40,310 bases of DNA from an uncultured Clostridia bacterium (lineage in GTDB: Bacteria > Bacillota > Clostridia > Oscillospirales > Acutalibacteraceae), in NCBI GenBank assembly GCA_947364045.1, contig CANARN010000016.1:1-40310 (forward strand). The letters run 5' to 3'. The position numbers were made by a program, and so were the translations under genes. The notes below the pieces were generated by a model. The model made no database searches. It worked only from the letters and a program-made list of their open reading frames with translations, and was not told where the DNA came from. Below are positions 9,532 through 15,001 of the stretch, in pieces. Each line of letters begins with the position of its first letter. Within the stretch, counting starts at the first letter, position 1.

Positions 9532-9741
9532 TTAATAGCTAAAAAAAATAAAACCTATACTTCTACCGAAATAATTTGCTATCTTTACCTTTACTTCATC
9601 ACGAGGATTTCTGAGACCTGATTCGTATTTCAAATAAGACGATACGCTTATTCCAATGGATTCAGCAACCTCTTCAGGCGTACATCCTGATTTTTCACGC
9701 AAAGATTTAATTCTTGCTCCAGCCTTCTGCATATTAAACAT
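9532..9741 (-). CDS. Cro-like HTH regulator of the mobile element
   Basis: 69 residues, essentially one Cro/CI helix-turn-helix: AGARIKSLREKSGCTPEEVAESIGISVSSYLKYESGLRNPRDEVKVKIANYFG. Start ATG has AAAGGTGGTG about ten bases upstream. It is transcribed away from the CI/LexA-like repressor gene, with three operator copies between the two starts, the arrangement of a lysis-lysogeny-type switch. It probably competes with the larger repressor for the same sites; that is inferred from layout. Confidence 0.75.
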   Translation of the reverse strand: MFNMQKAGARIKSLREKSGCTPEEVAESIGISVSSYLKYESGLRNPRDEVKVKIANYFGRSIGFIFFSY

Positions 9742-9765
9742 CTTAATTCACCACCTTTCGTCATA

Positions 9766-9780
9766 GTCACTTTAAGTGAC
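9766..9780. promoter_or_regulatory. Repressor operator O2 (perfect palindrome)
   Basis: GTCACTTTAAGTGAC: a perfect inverted repeat around a central base, placed between the leftward -10 and the Cro-like ribosome-binding site. Confidence 0.75.
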
Positions 9781-9786
9781 GAAATT

Positions 9787-9817
9787 AATATAACACATAA
9801 AAAAAAACATTTGTCAA
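9787..9817 (-). promoter_or_regulatory. Leftward promoter of the element (Cro-like/excisionase-like operon)
   Basis: On the minus strand: -35 TTGACA (9817-9812) and -10 TATATT (9792-9787), 19-bp spacer, or TTATAT at 18 bp. Operator O3 touches the -35 element. Confidence 0.6.
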
Positions 9818-9830
9818 CACTTTTAGTGAC
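9816..9830. promoter_or_regulatory. Repressor operator O3
   Basis: AACACTTTTAGTGAC, a close copy of the O2 palindrome, overlapping the leftward -35 element and ending about ten bases before the rightward -35. Confidence 0.7.
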
Positions 9831-9839
9831 ATTTTTTCG

Positions 9840-9868
9840 TTGACATTTGGCACTTTTAGTGATATTAT
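9840..9868 (+). promoter_or_regulatory. Rightward promoter of the element (repressor/cargo operon)
   Basis: -35 TTGACA (9840-9845), 17-bp spacer, -10 TATTAT (9863-9868), about 30 bp before the repressor start. Operator O4 fills the spacer, so binding would block RNA polymerase and allow autoregulation. Confidence 0.8.
9849..9863. promoter_or_regulatory. Repressor operator O4
   Basis: GGCACTTTTAGTGAT, a degenerate copy of the O2 palindrome lying between the rightward -35 and -10 elements. Confidence 0.7.
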
Positions 9869-9899
9869 TAAAATATATTAAAAAAGGATATGAAATATT

Positions 9900-10550
9900 A
9901 TGATAAATTATACGGACAATTTCTCTGAAAACTTAAAAATATTAAGGACATATAAAAATCTCTCACAAGATAAGTTAGCGGAAGAATTGGGATTATCACG
10001 TTCGCTTATCGGTATGTGGGAATCAGGTCAACGAAAGCCAAGTTATGAAACTTTAGAATTAATTGCAGACTTTTTTAATGTTAGACTTGACGATTTGTCA
10101 GGCAGAACCGTCAGTAATAATCTTTTCTCTCCACAAATCACCGATGATATTGTTGAATTTGCCGTTATCGGTGATGTGGCAGCAGGATTTGACAAGATAG
10201 CCATTGAGGATTGGTCAGGTGATAAAATTGAAGTTCCTACATCTTATTTAAAAGGAAGGAACAAAGAAGATTTCTTTGTACTTAGAATTAAAGGCGATTC
10301 TATGTATCCCGAATACAGGGACGGCGACAAGGTTCTTGTTTTAAAGCAAAATACTGTCGATTACAGCGGTCAGGTTGCAGTAGCTATATATAACGATGAT
10401 ATGGGAACAATAAAAAAGGTCGAATACAGACCTGATTGCATAAATCTTGTGCCGATAAATCCGCAGTATCAGCCTGAAGAAATCAAAGATACTGAATCAT
10501 TACATATTTTAGGCATACCTAAATTATTAATCAGAGAAATTAAAAATTAA
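9900..10550 (+). CDS. CI/LexA-like S24-peptidase repressor of the element
   Basis: 216 residues. N-terminal Cro/CI HTH (about 10-65, with LSQDKLAEELGLSRSLIGMWESGQRKPS). C-terminal S24 autoprotease fold: Ala-Gly cleavage pair in VAAGFD (95-96), nucleophile serine in KGDSMYPEYRDGD (Ser134) and general-base lysine in MGTIKKVEY (Lys172). Such repressors hold a prophage or integrative element silent and cut themselves when RecA is activated, so the element is probably SOS-inducible. It is the first gene of the rightward operon and is expected to bind the four GTCACTTTWAGTGAC sites and repress its own promoter. All key residues are present. Confidence 0.9.
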   Translation: MINYTDNFSENLKILRTYKNLSQDKLAEELGLSRSLIGMWESGQRKPSYETLELIADFFNVRLDDLSGRTVSNNLFSPQITDDIVEFAVIGDVAAGFDKIAIEDWSGDKIEVPTSYLKGRNKEDFFVLRIKGDSMYPEYRDGDKVLVLKQNTVDYSGQVAVAIYNDDMGTIKKVEYRPDCINLVPINPQYQPEEIKDTESLHILGIPKLLIREIKN

Positions 10551-10587
10551 CTCGGTTTTATATTTCTAATGTGAGGAGAAGGAAAAA

Positions 10588-12159
10588 ATGTCAAAAGTTT
10601 GTCCTAACTGCGGTACTCAAAACACTGATAACAGCCGTTATTGTGCGACATGCGGATTTTGTTTTCAAAAGCAAGAACCTGTAACGCCGAAAGCTCCACC
10701 GATAATAAATAATCAGCAAAATTCTGATTCAACTAAAAAAGGTCCATCACTTTTCGGCGGTATTTTCAAAGGAAAAGAAAACGAACAGTTAAAACAAAAT
10801 ATTTCCGTTTTACAAAAAGAAAACCAAGAATTAAAATTAAAATTACAAAACCTCGGTTTTACAGAATATACACAGACAGAGGCTACTATAAAAGCTTTGC
10901 AAAGTGAAATTGAGCAGGATAATAACACTATATCTCTTTTGCGTAATGAAATTGCAGAATTAACTGAAAATCGGGAAAAAGAAGAGAAGAAATTAAAAAC
11001 CGCATCAAACAAATTAAATAAAACCAGAGAGCTTTATAAAAGTATAGAGTATTGTATCGAAAATTATCCGAATTTTGATATATCTCTTCTCTCTGTAAGT
11101 GATTCTGATGCACTTGAAGAATTATCCCCGTCCATTATTTTAAAATTGCACCATATGGACATTAAGGATTTACGCAAGGCATACCGAGAGAACGAAAAGC
11201 AAATCGAAAGATTATTGTCTCTCTACGCCGCACGCTATACCACAAAGGCGAACCAAACAATTTATCAGCTAATGGTAATTGCGTTGAGAGCAGAATTACA
11301 AAATATACTTTATGAATTAAAATTTGAAAAGCTTGACGATGCTGTTGAACAGGTTAAAGACGTTACGAGAAAGTATCTTGCAATTGCAGGTTCAGGAAAC
11401 CAAAGTATTGTTTCTACGTTAACAAAATTTATCGGTGAAATAGAATATCTGTTTATAAACGCCGTTAAAATTGAATACAACTATTATGTTAAAAAGGAAC
11501 AGGCACGTCAGGAACAACTTGCAATCCGTGAGCAAATGCGACAGGAAGCCGAAGAACGCCGTGCATTAGAGCTTGAAAAGAAAAAAATTGATGCTGAAGA
11601 AACAAAATATAAAACAGAGATAGAAAGAATTAAGGAACAGTTATCAACCGCCGCACAGGAAGAAACAGAAAAATTACAGGCTCGAATTTTAGAATTACAG
11701 GCACAATTATCTGATGTCATAGTACAAAAAGAAACTATTACAAACTTACAAAACGGTAAGGCAGGTAATGTTTACATAATCAGTAATCTTGGCTCGTTCG
11801 GCGAAAATATGTTTAAAATCGGTATGACACGCCGTCTTAATCCGCAGGACAGAGTTGATGAACTCGGCAGTGCCAGCGTACCGTTTAAATTTGACGTACA
11901 CAGTTTTATTTTCTCTGAAGATGCCGTAACACTTGAAAAAAAATTACACGATGCCCTTACCGATAAGCGTGTTAATAAGGTAAATATGCGAAAAGAATTC
12001 TTTTATTCATCAATTGAAGAGTTGGAAGAGCTTGTATCAAGCATTGATGAAACAGCTGAGTTCAATAAAACTATGCTTGCAGAGGAATTCAGACAGTCGC
12101 AGTCAACAGAAGAAGTATACAGTACAGATTTTTCGCTCTTCGATGAAGATGATGAATAA
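10588..12159 (+). CDS. Zinc-ribbon, coiled-coil DUF4041 protein with C-terminal GIY-YIG (T5orf172) nuclease-like domain
   Basis: 523 residues with four parts. A zinc ribbon at 5-22 (C5-x2-C8, C19-x2-C22). A coiled coil at about 64-150. A helical DUF4041-like middle at about 165-300 followed by a second long coiled coil (300-390). A T5orf172/MUG113 GIY-YIG-type domain at about 393-475, with GNVYIISN, FKIGMTRRL, Arg422 and Glu450 in VTLEKKLHDAL; the tail is acidic. GIY-YIG domains cut DNA, and DUF4041-T5orf172 proteins are frequent in phages and integrative elements with no settled role. RBS GAGGAGAAGG. It starts 37 bp after the repressor gene and shares its promoter. Nuclease activity is predicted from the fold only. 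It may be the effector of a defence or element-maintenance function. Confidence 0.8.
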   Translation: MSKVCPNCGTQNTDNSRYCATCGFCFQKQEPVTPKAPPIINNQQNSDSTKKGPSLFGGIFKGKENEQLKQNISVLQKENQELKLKLQNLGFTEYTQTEATIKALQSEIEQDNNTISLLRNEIAELTENREKEEKKLKTASNKLNKTRELYKSIEYCIENYPNFDISLLSVSDSDALEELSPSIILKLHHMDIKDLRKAYRENEKQIERLLSLYAARYTTKANQTIYQLMVIALRAELQNILYELKFEKLDDAVEQVKDVTRKYLAIAGSGNQSIVSTLTKFIGEIEYLFINAVKIEYNYYVKKEQARQEQLAIREQMRQEAEERRALELEKKKIDAEETKYKTEIERIKEQLSTAAQEETEKLQARILELQAQLSDVIVQKETITNLQNGKAGNVYIISNLGSFGENMFKIGMTRRLNPQDRVDELGSASVPFKFDVHSFIFSEDAVTLEKKLHDALTDKRVNKVNMRKEFFYSSIEELEELVSSIDETAEFNKTMLAEEFRQSQSTEEVYSTDFSLFDEDDE

Positions 12160-12178
12160 GATGTGACAGAGGTAAACT

Positions 12179-12337
12179 ATGTTCGATTTTGATGATGACA
12201 AGCCGATGTATTTGCGGGATTTGACTAAAGACGAGCAGTCTATAATTTCCAAATACCGATTAGGCGATGAAGAAACACGCAAAAGAATAGAGGAAGCCGT
12301 TTTCAGCGACGACTATGATGAGGAAGACGACTTGTAA
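12179..12337 (+). CDS. 52-residue acidic protein of unknown function
   Basis: The ATG at 12179 follows AGAGGT and lies 19 bp after the DUF4041 gene stop, in the same operon. The product starts MFDFDDDKPMYLRDLTKDEQ, has a predicted helical centre and ends DDYDEEDDL; about a third of its residues are Asp or Glu. Both ends echo the acidic tail of the upstream protein (SLFDEDDE). It is not recognised as a known family. Small acidic proteins next to nuclease or toxin genes are sometimes inhibitors or DNA mimics, which is speculation here. The stop codon lies inside a 16-bp palindrome. Confidence 0.65.
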   Translation: MFDFDDDKPMYLRDLTKDEQSIISKYRLGDEETRKRIEEAVFSDDYDEEDDL

Positions 12338-12347
12338 TCGATTACAA
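12332..12347. promoter_or_regulatory. 16-bp perfect palindrome before the nucleotidyltransferase-fusion gene
   Basis: TTGTAATCGATTACAA is its own reverse complement. It includes the stop codon of the acidic ORF and ends 36 bp before the start of the nucleotidyltransferase fusion. No T-run follows, so it is more likely a protein-binding site than a terminator. Confidence 0.45.
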
Positions 12348-12383
12348 AAGAAGAGTAACAGCCAAATAAACAGGTGATTTTTT

Positions 12384-13046
12384 ATGGAAAAAATATATAA
12401 CGAAATAGCACGACTTGGCAAAAAATTCGGCGCATCCGAGATTAAACTGTTCGGCTCACGTGCCAGAGGCGATAACCGTGAGCGAAGCGATATTGATATT
12501 GCCGTTTACGGTATGAGTAATAAAAGCAATCAATTATCCTTCACCGAAAGCATAGAGGCTCTTCCAACGCTTTTGGACTTTGATATTGTTTTTGTATCAG
12601 AAAAAACAGATTTAAAATTATTAGAAAATATAAAAAAGGACGGTGTAACACTAATGAGCAAATTTGAAGAAAAATACAGCAAGCTTTGCGAAGCAGTTAA
12701 ACGGCTTCAGGAATCAATATGCGATTATGAAAGCACGCCTCTTTCATCAATCAGAGACGGGGCAATTCAGCGCTTTGAATTCTGCACAGAGCTTGCATGG
12801 AAAACGGCAAGAGAATATCTGGCAGACCAAGGCTATATTGATATTAACAGCCCTAAATCTGTTATGAAACAGGCATATTCAGACAAACTTATTGAAGATG
12901 AAACAGGCTGGCTTGAACTGCTCAACGCAAGAAATCTGACTTCCCATATATATGACGAAGAAACTGCAAAAGAGATTTATAAGGACGTTACGGACAAATA
13001 TCTTAATTTGTTTGAAGAATTGATTAACCGATTTGCAGTCAATTAA
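12384..13046 (+). CDS. Fused nucleotidyltransferase (MNT) and HI0074/HEPN-like protein
   Basis: 220 residues with two domains usually encoded as a gene pair. Residues 1-88 are a minimal nucleotidyltransferase: KLFGSRARGDNRERSDIDIA (Gly24-Ser25, Asp36, Asp38), with a third acidic position in LLDFDIVFV (Asp65/Asp67). Residues 92-215 match the HI0074 nucleotidyltransferase-substrate-binding family, with RFEFCTELAWK and NARNLTSHIYDEE (181-193). R183-x4-H188 fits the HEPN ribonuclease pattern. Related HEPN-MNT pairs act as toxin-antitoxin systems in which the MNT domain AMPylates the toxin; here both are one chain. RBS AGGTGA eight bases before the ATG. An internal ATG (Met91) lies exactly at the domain boundary but lacks a well-spaced ribosome site. 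Confidence 0.8.
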   Translation: MEKIYNEIARLGKKFGASEIKLFGSRARGDNRERSDIDIAVYGMSNKSNQLSFTESIEALPTLLDFDIVFVSEKTDLKLLENIKKDGVTLMSKFEEKYSKLCEAVKRLQESICDYESTPLSSIRDGAIQRFEFCTELAWKTAREYLADQGYIDINSPKSVMKQAYSDKLIEDETGWLELLNARNLTSHIYDEETAKEIYKDVTDKYLNLFEELINRFAVN

Positions 13047-13053
13047 CAAAAAA

Positions 13054-13178
13054 CCGCTCACCTGCTGGAACAGATGAACGGTAAACGGCTGAGTGTGATA
13101 CTCAAAACCGGCTCACTAAAGCGGTTTTATTGTATCACACCCGAGCCTAAAAATCAAGTCTCGGGCATTTTTATGCCC
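13054..13178 (+). promoter_or_regulatory. Structured integrase leader with overlapping hairpins
   Basis: Three structures in the 147-nt gap before the integrase. (a) A long hairpin: GTGTGATAC (13093-13101) pairs with GTATCACAC (13132-13140), enclosing AAAACCG/CGGTTTT (13104-13110 with 13122-13128). (b) CCCGAG (13140-13145) pairs with CTCGGG (13160-13165). (c) GGGCAT (13163-13168) pairs with ATGCCC (13173-13178) around TTTT. Hairpins b and c share GGG and cannot coexist, and c ends just before the integrase ribosome site. This resembles an attenuator or translation switch. Confidence 0.5.
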
Positions 13179-13193
13179 AAAAGGAGTGATACT

Positions 13194-14258
13194 ATGCCTA
13201 AAAAGCGGAAAGACGGCAATTATGAGAAAGTTATGACATTTGACATTAAAGGTCAAAAAATAAGAAAACACTTTTATTACAAAGATGAATTTGACCTCGT
13301 AGAAAAAGTCAATGCTTTCAAAACCGAATTAGAAGAGCAGCAAAAGATATATTTTGAATGTGTTGCCGATGAATGGTATGAAAGCCATTGCGAAGAAATA
13401 GAGGGCGGCACACAGGTATGCTATACACCTGCCTATAAACGTGCCATAGAGGCCTTTAAGGATAAAGAGATAAAAAATATAACCTCTTTGGATATAAAGC
13501 GTATTTTGGAGCGTATGGCAAAGCAGAAATACTCAGCTCAAACAGTACGGGTTCAACGTATTGTTTTAAATCTGATATTCAAATATGCTGTACTGAACGA
13601 ATACATTGACATAAATCCCGTGTCCGTTGTATCCGTTCCGAGAAATCTGCCTAAATCCAAAAGAGAGTTACCCTCTGATGATGAAATAACAGCGGTAATG
13701 CAATCCGCTGATGTACCGTTCGGAATGTTTGCCTATTTAATTCTCTTTACAGGCTGCCGCCGTGGCGAAGCTCTTGCACTGCAATGGAAAGATGTTGATT
13801 TCAATAGAAAAACCATCAGCATCAGCAAAAGCGTAAATTACAGTGGTATGAACCAAAACACGCCCATTCTCTCACCGCATCCTAAAAGTGATGCCGGAAT
13901 ACGTGAGGTTATGATGCTTGACTGTCTCGCAAACAGGCTTAAAGATATGGCAAAAGACAAACCGAGCGATTATTTTATTTTCGGCGATAAAGAACCGCTG
14001 ACAAAATCAGCTTTACGCAAGCGGTGGCAGAAATACCAAAGAGAAACAAATACAACCTTCACACCGCATCAGCTTCGCCACGCCTATGCCACTATCCTGT
14101 ATGACGCAGGAATTGACGAAAAGGTGGCGCAGGGACTTATGGGACATTCCACCATTCAGCTGACAAGGGATATTTACACTCATGTGCGAATGGACCGTAA
14201 ACAAGCGGCCGCAGAAGCATTAAACGAATACATAAACAACAAAAGGCAGAGCATTTAA
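13194..14258 (+). CDS. Tyrosine recombinase (phage/ICE-type integrase)
   Basis: 354 residues from the ATG at 13194, which has AAGGAGTG seven bases upstream; an upstream in-frame ATG (13074) lies inside the structured leader and lacks a ribosome site. N-terminal AP2-like arm-binding segment, SAM-like core-binding domain (about 52-150) and catalytic domain with the full set: Arg189 in TGCRRGE, Lys231, His292/Arg295 in PHQLRHAYAT, His318 in GHS and Tyr328 in DIYTHV. It should integrate and excise the element by strand exchange at att sites. It is the last gene of the rightward operon, its 3' end facing the 3' end of tRNA-Lys, a common integration layout. Confidence 0.95.
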   Translation: MPKKRKDGNYEKVMTFDIKGQKIRKHFYYKDEFDLVEKVNAFKTELEEQQKIYFECVADEWYESHCEEIEGGTQVCYTPAYKRAIEAFKDKEIKNITSLDIKRILERMAKQKYSAQTVRVQRIVLNLIFKYAVLNEYIDINPVSVVSVPRNLPKSKRELPSDDEITAVMQSADVPFGMFAYLILFTGCRRGEALALQWKDVDFNRKTISISKSVNYSGMNQNTPILSPHPKSDAGIREVMMLDCLANRLKDMAKDKPSDYFIFGDKEPLTKSALRKRWQKYQRETNTTFTPHQLRHAYATILYDAGIDEKVAQGLMGHSTIQLTRDIYTHVRMDRKQAAAEALNEYINNKRQSI

Positions 14259-14270
14259 GCCCTGCCTTTT
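14241..14270 (+). terminator. Terminator overlapping the integrase stop
   Basis: AAAAGGCAG (14241-14249) pairs with CTGCCTTTT (14262-14270), with an inner GC/GC pair; the integrase stop codon is in the loop. The downstream T-run is short. Confidence 0.7.
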
Positions 14271-14275
14271 AATAT

Positions 14276-14328
14276 ACGAACTTTTATACGAACTTTTTAT
14301 GTATTTTTACGAACTCTTATGAACTTTT
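14276..14328 (+). repeat. Repeated ACGAACTTTTAT motifs (candidate integrase arm sites)
   Basis: ACGAACTTTTAT-like units begin at 14276, 14288 and 14309, with a shorter GAACTTTT at 14321. They lie between the integrase stop and tRNA-Lys, where tyrosine recombinases of integrative elements usually have direct-repeat arm-binding sites. Binding is inferred from position only. Confidence 0.5.
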
Positions 14329-14358
14329 GTGTAATTATAAATTACTGAAATATAAAAC

Positions 14359-14401
14359 AAAAAAAGCCTTGCAATCCTTTGAAATACAAGGAATTACAAG
14401 G
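14359..14401 (-). terminator. Terminator after tRNA-Lys (possibly bidirectional)
   Basis: Outer stem CCTTG/CAAGG (14367-14371 with 14397-14401) and inner stem TCCTTTG/CAAGGA. On the minus strand it is followed by seven Ts (14359-14365); on the plus strand by TTTTCTTTTT. Confidence 0.75.
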
Positions 14402-14410
14402 TTTTCTTTT

Positions 14411-14486
14411 TGGTGATCCACCGGGGATTCGAACCCCGGACACCTTGATTAAAAGTCAAGTGCTCTGCCAACTGAGCTAGTGAATC
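14411..14486 (-). tRNA. tRNA-Lys (anticodon UUU)
   Basis: 76 nt including an encoded CCA. On the minus strand: acceptor GATTCAC pairs with GTGGATC (one G-U), D arm AGCTCAGTTGGCAGAGC, anticodon arm CTTGA-CTTTTAA-TCAAG with anticodon TTT, T arm CGGGG-TTCGAAT-CCCCG, discriminator A and CCA. It lies about 45 bp downstream of secG and probably shares its transcript. Its 3' end faces the integrase gene, so it may be the integration target of the neighbouring element; a matching att repeat was not found. Confidence 0.97.
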
Positions 14487-14493
14487 ATATTTA

Positions 14494-14508
14494 CCGGCTG
14501 AAAGCCGG
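14494..14508 (-). other. Short hairpin between secG and tRNA-Lys
   Basis: CCGGC/GCCGG stem with a 5-base loop, no T-run. More likely a processing or stabilising hairpin than a terminator. Confidence 0.5.
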
Positions 14509-14531
14509 ATTGTTATTAAATTTATTTCGCA

Positions 14532-14780
14532 TTATACGAAAAGCATTACAACTACGGCAACGAGAGCCAAAATGCAGAATGTTGCAACACAAATTTTGGT
14601 TACAAAGCCCATTCTCGCTTCATTTGTTTTACCCTTATTTCTGCCGAAGAAAGATTCGGAAGAACCGCCGGAAATAGCACCGAGGCCCTGTTCATTACCT
14701 TCCTGTTTCATAACAAGAACTATTATCACGATTGCCAAGAGTACAAGAATTACGCCGAAAACTATTTGTACAGGTGTCAT
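14532..14780 (-). CDS. secG: Preprotein translocase subunit SecG
   Basis: 82 residues with the SecG layout: first membrane helix (about 5-24), a polar loop with GLGAISGGSSESFFGRNKGKT, and a second helix (about 60-82). The GGSSESFFGRNKGKT motif is the family hallmark. It joins SecY and SecE in the inner-membrane translocon and stimulates export. RBS GGAGGTTTG. Its own promoter lies upstream and tRNA-Lys follows on the same strand. Confidence 0.93.
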   Translation of the reverse strand: MTPVQIVFGVILVLLAIVIIVLVMKQEGNEQGLGAISGGSSESFFGRNKGKTNEARMGFVTKICVATFCILALVAVVVMLFV

Positions 14781-14820
14781 TTCTCAAACCTCCAAACCTT
14801 ACACTTTTTAACGCCTTGAT

Positions 14821-14849
14821 ATTTTATCATAGGTTTACACAAAATGCAA
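14821..14849 (-). promoter_or_regulatory. Sigma-A promoter of secG
   Basis: On the minus strand: -35 TTGCAT (14849-14844), 17-bp spacer, -10 TAAAAT (14826-14821), about 40 bp before the secG start. Confidence 0.75.
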
Positions 14850-14921
14850 GCCTTTTTTTGAAATTATTGTAAAATTTTAATTTTTTTTAATATGTATATT
14901 TTTTTGCTGTCTGTATATAAT

Positions 14922-15001
14922 AATTCTGCAAACAGAATGTTCAGCGTGCGTTTGCCGAATCTGTTTGTACCGACCTCGTTTTTGAGGTCGGTTTTTGTTT
15001 T
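14922..15001 (+). ncRNA. Candidate plus-strand small RNA with its own terminator
   Basis: The gap between secG and the topoisomerase gene, both on the minus strand, has a complete small-RNA layout on the plus strand. A -10-like TATAAT lies at 14916-14921 with no good -35. An 8-bp stem CAAACAGA/TCTGTTTG (14929-14936 with 14960-14967, extendable to 10 bp) encloses TTC/GAA pairs. A strong terminator follows: CCGACCTC/GAGGTCGG (14970-14977 with 14984-14991), then TTTTTGTTTT. On the minus strand this hairpin lacks a T-run, so it is not the topoisomerase terminator. The expected transcript is about 70-80 nt, ending at the topoisomerase stop codon. The family is not recognised. Confidence 0.45.
14970..15001 (+). 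terminator. Strong plus-strand terminator between two minus-strand genes
   Basis: Perfect 8-bp GC-rich stem, 6-base loop and TTTTTGTTTT on the plus strand. It has no annotated plus-strand gene upstream except the candidate small RNA. It would also stop antisense transcription into the topoisomerase operon. Confidence 0.85.

Noticed and set aside
12654..13046. Separate HI0074 gene starting at the internal ATG 12654
   Set aside because: The reading frame is continuous with the nucleotidyltransferase and the nearest AAGGA is about 13 bases upstream, too far; kept as a possibility only.
13074..13193. N-terminal extension of the integrase from the ATG at 13074
   Set aside because: It translates the hairpin-rich leader, has no ribosome site, and gives residues unlike integrase N-termini; the ATG at 13194 has AAGGAGTG at proper distance.
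14970..15001. Terminator of the parC-like gene
   Set aside because: On the minus strand the stem is followed by TACAAACAG, with no T-run; the T-run is on the plus strand only.
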